From NCBI GenBank assembly GCA_005883775.1, contig VBEU01000036.1, positions 1 to 9,254 of the forward strand: 9,254 nt of DNA, written 5' to 3'. A model generated the notes under the pieces. It saw only the letters and a list, made by a program, of their open reading frames with translations, was not told the DNA's origin and did no database searches. A program made the position numbers and the translations under genes. This document shows, piece after piece, positions 5,066-9,254 of this stretch (its first letter is position 1; each line of letters starts with the position of its first letter). The DNA comes from Chloroflexota bacterium. GTDB taxonomy: Bacteria > Chloroflexota > Limnocylindria > P2-11E.

Positions 5066-7222
5066 ATGTTCCGTAACCGTTTGCTGGCTCTTGTTGTCCT
5101 TGTCTCAATGGTCGTGACGTTGGTGCCGCTCTCGCGATCCGCGGAGGCCCTGTCTACCAGCGTCGTGATCAGCCAGGTGTACGGCGGAGGCGGAAACTCC
5201 GGGGCTCAATTCACCAATGACTTCATTGAGCTCTTCAACCGCGGTGGCGCGTCAATCGATCTTTCGGGATGGTCGGTTCAGTACACGAGCGCGACCGGCC
5301 CGGGAAACTTCGGTTCGGCCGCGAACCTCATCACCCCGCTAACGGGAACCATCGCGCCGGGCCAGTACGTCCTCATCCAAGAGGCGGCCGGGACCACTCC
5401 GGTCGCGGCCCTTCCGGCACCGGATGTCACCGATGCGACGCCCATCAACATGGGTGCCGCCGGAGGCAAGGTCGTGCTGGTGAATACGACGAGCCCGCTG
5501 GGCTGCAACGGAGGGTCAACGCCCTGCTCGGCGGCGGGGGTGGCGACGATCGTAGATCTCATCGGTTACGACGGCGCGAATTTCTTCGAAGGCGCGGCGG
5601 CTCCAACGCTCTCGAACACGACCGCTGCCTTCCGGAAAAACGCGGGCTGCACCGAGAGCGACAACAACTCAACGGACTTCGAGGCGCTCGCGCCGGCCCC
5701 ACGCAACACCACGTCGCCGCTCCACTTCTGCACCGGCGACAACGCGCCCGCCGTGACGGCGACCTCTCCGCTCGCCGGCGCGACGGGTGTGGCCTTCAAC
5801 ACCGACATCACGATCACGTTCAGCGAGCCCGTGGACGTTTCGAGCCCCTGGTACACGATCGGCTGCGCGACGAGCGGCTCGCACGCGGCCGCCCAGACCG
5901 GTGGACCGACCACGTTCACGCTCGATCCGACGGTGGACTTCGCATTCTCGGAGAGCTGCACGGTGACGGTCCTCGCAGCCCAAGTCACCGACCAGGACAC
6001 CGTCGACCCGCCGAACAACATGCTCGGGAACTTCGCATTCAGCTTCACAACGGAGGCTCCGCCGCCGCCACCGACATTCATCCACGAGATCCAGGGAGCG
6101 GCCCACGTCTCGCCCCTCCTCGGGCAGACGTTCGGGAACGTGCCCGGGATCGTGACCGCGAAACGGACGAACGGGTTCAACCTGCAGGACCCGAGTCCCG
6201 ATTCCGACCCAGCGACCTCCGAAGGCATCTTCGTCTTCACGGGCAGCGCGCCCGCCTCGATCAGTGTCGGCGATGCCGTTCGGGTGAAAGCGACCGTGAG
6301 CGAGTTCCGGCCCGGCGGTGCTTCGGGACTCTCGAACTTATCGACGACGGAGCTGGTGTCTCCGACGGTGACGGTCCTGTCGCACGGCAACCCCCTTCCC
6401 GCCGCGACGGTGATCGGTCTGGGCGGACGGATGCCACCGACCTCCGTGATCGAGGACGACGCAAGCGACGGAAATGTCGAGACGAGCGGCGTGTTCGATC
6501 CGGCGAGCGACGGCCTCGACTTTTACGAATCGCTCGAGGGCATGCTCGTCCAGATCAACGATCCGGTGATCGTCGGTCCGAGCAACTCGTTCAATGAGAT
6601 CTCGGTCCTGCCTGACGACGGCTCGTGGGCCGGCCCGCGCACCGCGCACGGCGGGATCCTCTACAGCTACGACGACGGCAATCCTGAGCGGATCATCGTC
6701 GACGATGCCATCGTTCCGATGCCGCAAAGGCTCAACGTCGGAGACCATTTCGCCGGCTCGGTCACCGGCGTCGTCGACTACAACTTCGGGCTCTTCATGG
6801 TTGAGCTCACGCAGTCGCCGACCGTCGTGTCGGGAGGGCTCGCGAAGGAGATGACCGCGTCACCGACCGTGAACGAGCTCACTGTCGCAACCTTCAACGT
6901 CCAGAACCTTGACCCCGGCGACGGTACCGCGAAGTTCACGAAGCTCGCAGCGCTCATCGTCAACAACATGAAGTCGCCCGATCTCGTCGCCGTCGAGGAG
7001 GTCCAGGACAACAACGGGCCGACGGATGACGGTACGGTCGATCCATCAAGACGGGGGCGAGCCGGGCGGGAACATCCGGCAGATCTTCCTGTTCCGGACC
7101 GACCGCGGTCTCTCCTTCGTGGATCGATCCGGCGGCGACTCCACTACCGTCACGACCGTGACGAGCGCGGGTGGCACCCCGCAGCTTTCGTTCAGCCCAG
7201 GTCGGATCGATCCGACCGATAG
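5066..7222 (+). CDS. Secreted multidomain nuclease, 5' portion (frameshifted, incomplete)
   Basis: This is the N-terminal part of an extracellular nuclease with the ExeM/NucH-like plan. Numbering is from the ATG at 5066. A signal peptide occupies about 1-28 (basic FRNR, hydrophobic LLALVVLVSMVVTLV, cleavage near AEA/LS). A lamin-tail domain covers roughly 32-222 (FIELFNRGGASIDLSGW, then GQYVLIQ and VDLIGYDG). An Ig-like domain covers about 226-330 (SPLAGATGVAFNTDITITFSEPV). A proline linker and an OB-like nucleic-acid-binding region follow to about 595. The endonuclease/exonuclease/phosphatase domain begins near 605, with Asn611 in FNVQNL and metal-binding Glu645 in VEEVQDNNG. After DDGTVD (codons near 655-659) the frame turns into Arg-rich out-of-frame sequence until a TAG at 7220-7222. 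The rest of the catalytic domain continues in the +1 frame from about 7040. As it stands, the product lacks GDLND and SDHD and should be inactive as a nuclease, although its secreted adhesion-type domains are intact. A GTG at 5054 is the longest alternative start. Confidence 0.88.
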   Translation: MFRNRLLALVVLVSMVVTLVPLSRSAEALSTSVVISQVYGGGGNSGAQFTNDFIELFNRGGASIDLSGWSVQYTSATGPGNFGSAANLITPLTGTIAPGQYVLIQEAAGTTPVAALPAPDVTDATPINMGAAGGKVVLVNTTSPLGCNGGSTPCSAAGVATIVDLIGYDGANFFEGAAAPTLSNTTAAFRKNAGCTESDNNSTDFEALAPAPRNTTSPLHFCTGDNAPAVTATSPLAGATGVAFNTDITITFSEPVDVSSPWYTIGCATSGSHAAAQTGGPTTFTLDPTVDFAFSESCTVTVLAAQVTDQDTVDPPNNMLGNFAFSFTTEAPPPPPTFIHEIQGAAHVSPLLGQTFGNVPGIVTAKRTNGFNLQDPSPDSDPATSEGIFVFTGSAPASISVGDAVRVKATVSEFRPGGASGLSNLSTTELVSPTVTVLSHGNPLPAATVIGLGGRMPPTSVIEDDASDGNVETSGVFDPASDGLDFYESLEGMLVQINDPVIVGPSNSFNEISVLPDDGSWAGPRTAHGGILYSYDDGNPERIIVDDAIVPMPQRLNVGDHFAGSVTGVVDYNFGLFMVELTQSPTVVSGGLAKEMTASPTVNELTVATFNVQNLDPGDGTAKFTKLAALIVNNMKSPDLVAVEEVQDNNGPTDDGTVDPSRRGRAGREHPADLPVPDRPRSLLRGSIRRRLHYRHDRDERGWHPAAFVQPRSDRSDR

Positions 7223-7937
7223 CGCCTGGAACTCGAGCCGTAAGCCTCTCGCGGGGGAATTCCTCTTTGACGGCCAGCGCCTCTTCGTCATCGCGAATCA
7301 CTTCAACTCGAAAGGTGGCGACCAGCCGCTGACCGGCCGATTCCAGCCGCCCACGCGATCGTCCGAGGTGCAGCGTCACCAGCAGGCGACCATCGAGGCC
7401 GGATTCGTGCAGCAGATCCGCGCCATCGACCCGAACGCGAACGTGGTGGTGCTCGGCGATCTCAATGACTTCGAGTTCTCAGAAACGATTCACATCCTCG
7501 AGGCCGGCGGCCTTACCGATTTGTACGACACTCTGCCGCTCGCCGAGCGCTACAGCTACGTCTTTCAGGGAAACTCGCAGACGCTCGACCACATCCTCGT
7601 GAGCGGCCCGCTCGCGAACCGGTCGACGCTCGACGTCGTGCACGTCAACGCGGAGTTCTGGGATCAGGCCAGCGACCACGATCCGTCGGTCGCCAGGATC
7701 CTGTTGAACGACACGTCCACGCTCTGCGCGCTATCCCGCCGCATGACGGCGAAGGATGGTGTCGGGAGCTCGCTCTGCGCGAAGCTGGAGAACGCCGCTG
7801 CCGCGAAAGACCGGGGCGACCTGAAGGCGGCGCAGAACATCGTGAAGGCTTTCGCAAACGAGGTGAACGCGCAACGGGGCAAGGCGATCGCCAGCGAAGA
7901 CGCGGATCTGCTGATCCTGCTCGCAGGTCGCCTGTAA
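7026..7937 (+). CDS. Secreted nuclease, 3' portion: catalytic C-terminal half plus FIMAH-like tail (out of frame)
   Basis: This is the continuation of the upstream nuclease in the +1 frame, not an independent gene. The ATG at 7026 is only the first start codon in the frame, and true homology begins at about residue 7 (HQDGGEPGGNIR). Endonuclease/exonuclease/phosphatase motifs follow in the expected order: FLFRTDR (21-27), ANHFNSKGGD (90-99), VVLGDLNDF with Asp145 and Asn147, TLDHILVS (186-193), and ASDHDPSV with Asp217 and His218. A helical C-terminal segment at about 232-303 (LCAKLENAAAAKDRGDLKAA, then AFANEVNAQRGKAIASEDADLL) resembles the FIMAH domain found at the end of many secreted bacterial enzymes. 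It has no signal peptide or Shine-Dalgarno of its own, so it is probably not translated unless ribosomes shift frame. The alternative is a sequencing or assembly error. The gene ends just before a strong hairpin. Confidence 0.85.
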   Translation: MTVRSIHQDGGEPGGNIRQIFLFRTDRGLSFVDRSGGDSTTVTTVTSAGGTPQLSFSPGRIDPTDSAWNSSRKPLAGEFLFDGQRLFVIANHFNSKGGDQPLTGRFQPPTRSSEVQRHQQATIEAGFVQQIRAIDPNANVVVLGDLNDFEFSETIHILEAGGLTDLYDTLPLAERYSYVFQGNSQTLDHILVSGPLANRSTLDVVHVNAEFWDQASDHDPSVARILLNDTSTLCALSRRMTAKDGVGSSLCAKLENAAAAKDRGDLKAAQNIVKAFANEVNAQRGKAIASEDADLLILLAGRL

Positions 7938-7947
7938 GAGTGATGAC

Positions 7948-7967
7948 GCGGCGGCGTAAGCCGCCGC
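7948..7967. terminator. Hairpin between convergent genes (8-bp GC stem, GTAA loop)
   Basis: GCGGCGGC pairs perfectly with GCCGCCGC around a GTAA loop, a GNRA-type tetraloop when read on the + strand. It fills the 32-base gap between the nuclease stop and the channel stop, so it can serve both strands. No T-tract follows on either side, so it may act as a GC-rich intrinsic terminator of the kind seen in high-GC bacteria or as a 3'-end stabiliser. Confidence 0.6.
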
Positions 7968-7969
7968 AT

Positions 7970-8692
7970 TCATGCTCGCGGTCCCGATGGGGGCGGGGGC
8001 GCGAGGTCCGGCGGCGGTGCGAAGGCGAAGCGATAAGAGAGCCCAGCGAGCGCCGCGCCGACGAGCGGACCGACGAAGTAGACGTACCAGTGGTCGTAGA
8101 AGCCCGCGGGGACGGCGGTCCCGAACCAGCGCGCCGGGTTCATGGCCGCGCCGGTGATCGGACCGCCCGCCAGGATGTCGGCCGCGACCATTAGACCGAT
8201 GCCGAAACCGCCGATGCGCGGCGCGAGCGGCGACACCCTGGTCCCGAACACGGCCCAGAGTAGGAAGATCGTGAGTATCCCCTCGACGACGATGCCGGTC
8301 AGGTCGGTCACGTTCGCACCGAGTCCGGGCGTTCCGACGTGCGTACGCGAGAGCGCGCTCGGATCGAAGTCGAACGAGTACCGCAGTGCGAATCCCGCGA
8401 TGAGCGCGCCGACGGCCTGCGCGATCCAGTAGGTCGGCACGCGTATCCACGGATGCTTGCCGGCGACCGCCAGGCCGAACGTGACCGCCGGGTTGAAGTG
8501 CCCGCCGGAGAGCCAGCCGAAGGCCGAGACCGCCACCGATAGTGCGAGGCCGTGCGCGAGCGCGATCGCGATGAGGTTGTCGCCGCCTGTCGCGATGATG
8601 GCGCCGGCGCCCACGAAGAAGAACATGAACGTGCCCGCGGCCTCGGCGAGGAGCACGCGGACGTGGCCGGTCATGCGGCGGCTATTCTGCAC
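7970..8692 (-). CDS. Aquaporin / major intrinsic protein (MIP) channel
   Basis: This inner-membrane channel should pass water or small neutral solutes. The 240 residues carry both signature half-helices, GGHFNPAVTFG (NPA 67-69) and GAAMNPARWFG (NPA 185-187), among six hydrophobic spans (about 11-33, 40-60, 84-104, 131-150, 160-176, 202-222). By alignment to AqpZ from memory, the selectivity-filter positions are His47, Ile173, Ala182 and Arg188. That H/I/A/R set resembles plant TIPs rather than AqpZ (F/H/T/R) or GlpF. The flanking blocks ALAHGLALSVAVS, ILAGG and HWYVYFVGPLVG also look TIP-like. The C-terminus is a proline-rich cytosolic tail. Numbering is from the GTG at 8692; an ATG at 8674 (residue 7, MTGHVRVLLAEAAG) is an equally good or better start. 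No glycerol kinase or dehydrogenase adjoins it, which argues weakly against a glycerol facilitator. Confidence 0.93.
   Translation of the reverse strand: MQNSRRMTGHVRVLLAEAAGTFMFFFVGAGAIIATGGDNLIAIALAHGLALSVAVSAFGWLSGGHFNPAVTFGLAVAGKHPWIRVPTYWIAQAVGALIAGFALRYSFDFDPSALSRTHVGTPGLGANVTDLTGIVVEGILTIFLLWAVFGTRVSPLAPRIGGFGIGLMVAADILAGGPITGAAMNPARWFGTAVPAGFYDHWYVYFVGPLVGAALAGLSYRFAFAPPPDLAPPPPSGPRA
8683..8688 (+). promoter_or_regulatory. Putative -10 box for the leaderless lamin-tail protein mRNA
   Basis: TATTCT fits TAnnnT well and ends six bases before the ATG at 8695, so transcription should start at the start codon itself. No Shine-Dalgarno is present. The box lies inside the first codons of the divergent channel gene if that gene uses its GTG at 8692. 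Confidence 0.55.
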
Positions 8693-8694
8693 AC

Positions 8695-9183
8695 ATGGCC
8701 GACTTCCGCCCCGTCGAGGCGAACAAGGGGCATATCCTCATGATCCATCCGGCGACCGCCGAAACGCCGGTCAAGAATGCCAACGCGGAGTGGGTCGAGA
8801 TCATCGCCGATCTTTCGAGCGACTTCGCGAACTGGCGACTCCAGCATCTGCGCGGTCTCTGGAAGCCCGAGGTCACGAAGCCGGTCGAATGGGAGTGGAT
8901 CTACACGTGGGGTTCTCCAGCCTTCGTCAAGGCCGGCGAGGTCTATCGCGTCCACTCCGGCTCGCGCGCTCGTGCCGCGACGCACCCGCTCTCCGACGAT
9001 CTCGCGTCCGGCCGCAAGCACGTCTATGCTGCCGGCCCGATCGGTGCGGCGAAGCTGATCTGGAAGAAGGGCGACTACGTCCGCCTCGTCGACGCATTCG
9101 GAACGGTCATCGACGAGGTCGTCGTCTGGCCGGAAGAAAAGAAATCGGAGCCGAGGCCCGCGGAGACGGGAGCGGCCCGCTAG
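8695..9183 (+). CDS. Small cytoplasmic protein with a lamin-tail-like (LTD) fold
   Basis: This 162-residue protein has no signal peptide and no membrane span. Its pattern follows the lamin-tail immunoglobulin-like domain: EWVEIIADLSSDFANWRLQHL (32-52, the W-x-E-I strand and the strand around W47), AFVKAGEVYRVHSGS (76-90, the loop before a glycine and strand), then LIWKKGDYVRLVDAFGTVIDEVVVW (121-145), the most typical LTD block, W..xGD.v.L.d..G.vvD. The N-terminal ~25 residues and a charged, proline-containing tail (EEKKSEPRPAETG) lie outside the domain. Lamin-tail domains in bacteria are usually parts of secreted or surface nucleases, so a free cytosolic copy is less common. Its role is unknown; binding DNA or another protein is possible but unproven. 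It is head-to-head with the channel gene and apparently leaderless. Confidence 0.78.
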   Translation: MADFRPVEANKGHILMIHPATAETPVKNANAEWVEIIADLSSDFANWRLQHLRGLWKPEVTKPVEWEWIYTWGSPAFVKAGEVYRVHSGSRARAATHPLSDDLASGRKHVYAAGPIGAAKLIWKKGDYVRLVDAFGTVIDEVVVWPEEKKSEPRPAETGAAR

Positions 9184-9230
9184 GCCGAAGTCTCTGCGGG
9201 TGGCACCGGCGAGCGGGTTGTGCGCGAGCC

Positions 9231-9251
9231 GCGGGTGCCCCGGGGACCCGC
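9231..9251. repeat. Imperfect GC-rich inverted repeat after the last gene
   Basis: GCGGGT and ACCCGC face each other across nine GC-rich bases in the 71 bases after the last stop. It could be a terminator stem lacking a T-tract, or chance in GC-rich DNA. No gene is visible in 9184-9254. Confidence 0.25.
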
Positions 9252-9254
9252 CTC

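Noticed and set aside
5566..6390. A 274-codon minus-strand frame inside the nuclease gene
   Set aside because: It mirrors the codon structure of the clearly homologous + strand domains and has no motif or start signal of its own.
7026..7060. Programmed ribosomal frameshift joining the two nuclease halves
   Set aside because: There is no slippery heptamer or downstream pseudoknot signal, and part of the catalytic domain seems to be missing, which a frameshift would not restore.
7026..7937. The 3' nuclease part as a separate intracellular nuclease gene
   Set aside because: It begins in mid-domain without the N-terminal Asn and Glu metal-site strands, and it lacks a ribosome site or promoter. 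It is better explained as the displaced half of the upstream gene.

Overview
This is a 9.25-kb stretch of high-GC bacterial chromosome, densely packed with genes on both strands. I see no insertion sequence, phage gene, CRISPR array or other mobile element. The lineage cannot be fixed from the sequence. High GC, many GTG starts, several genes with a -10-like box 6-7 bases before the start codon and no Shine-Dalgarno (likely leaderless mRNAs), and a secreted nuclease ending in a FIMAH-like helical domain together suggest a soil or freshwater Gram-positive-like lineage such as Chloroflexota/Limnocylindria, Dormibacterota or Actinomycetota. That assignment is inference only.

Layout, left to right. 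(1) 15-1863, + strand: a tightly overlapping set of three genes, comprising a D-2-hydroxyacid dehydrogenase of the glyoxylate-reductase type, a small alpha/beta hydrolase, and an 85-residue XRE-type DNA-binding protein. (2) 1924-2301, +: a stand-alone receiver-domain response regulator with its own promoter. (3) 2328-2399, -: tRNA-Lys(UUU), divergent from a class III extradiol dioxygenase (LigB/MEMO-type fold) at 2438-3262, +. (4) 3288-5006, -: an FAD-dependent amine/amino-acid oxidase-type enzyme followed by a small multi-span membrane protein, probably one transcript, convergent with the dioxygenase. (5) 5066-7937, +: one large secreted nuclease (signal peptide, lamin-tail domain, Ig-like domain, OB-like region, endonuclease/exonuclease/phosphatase domain, FIMAH-like tail) split by a frame change near 7034-7046 that also appears to have removed a piece of the catalytic domain. 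(6) 7970-8692, -: an aquaporin-family channel whose pore-lining residues resemble plant TIPs, separated from the nuclease by a strong hairpin. (7) 8695-9183, +: a small cytoplasmic protein with a lamin-tail-like fold, starting 20 bases or fewer from the channel's start in a head-to-head pair.

The genes do not form one pathway. The window reads as housekeeping and accessory metabolism (hydroxyacid and amine oxidation, aromatic-type ring cleavage, nucleic-acid scavenging, small-solute transport). I found no convincing new multi-gene system. The points most worth a second look are the broken nuclease, the recurring leaderless-promoter geometry, the TIP-like channel and the stand-alone lamin-tail protein.
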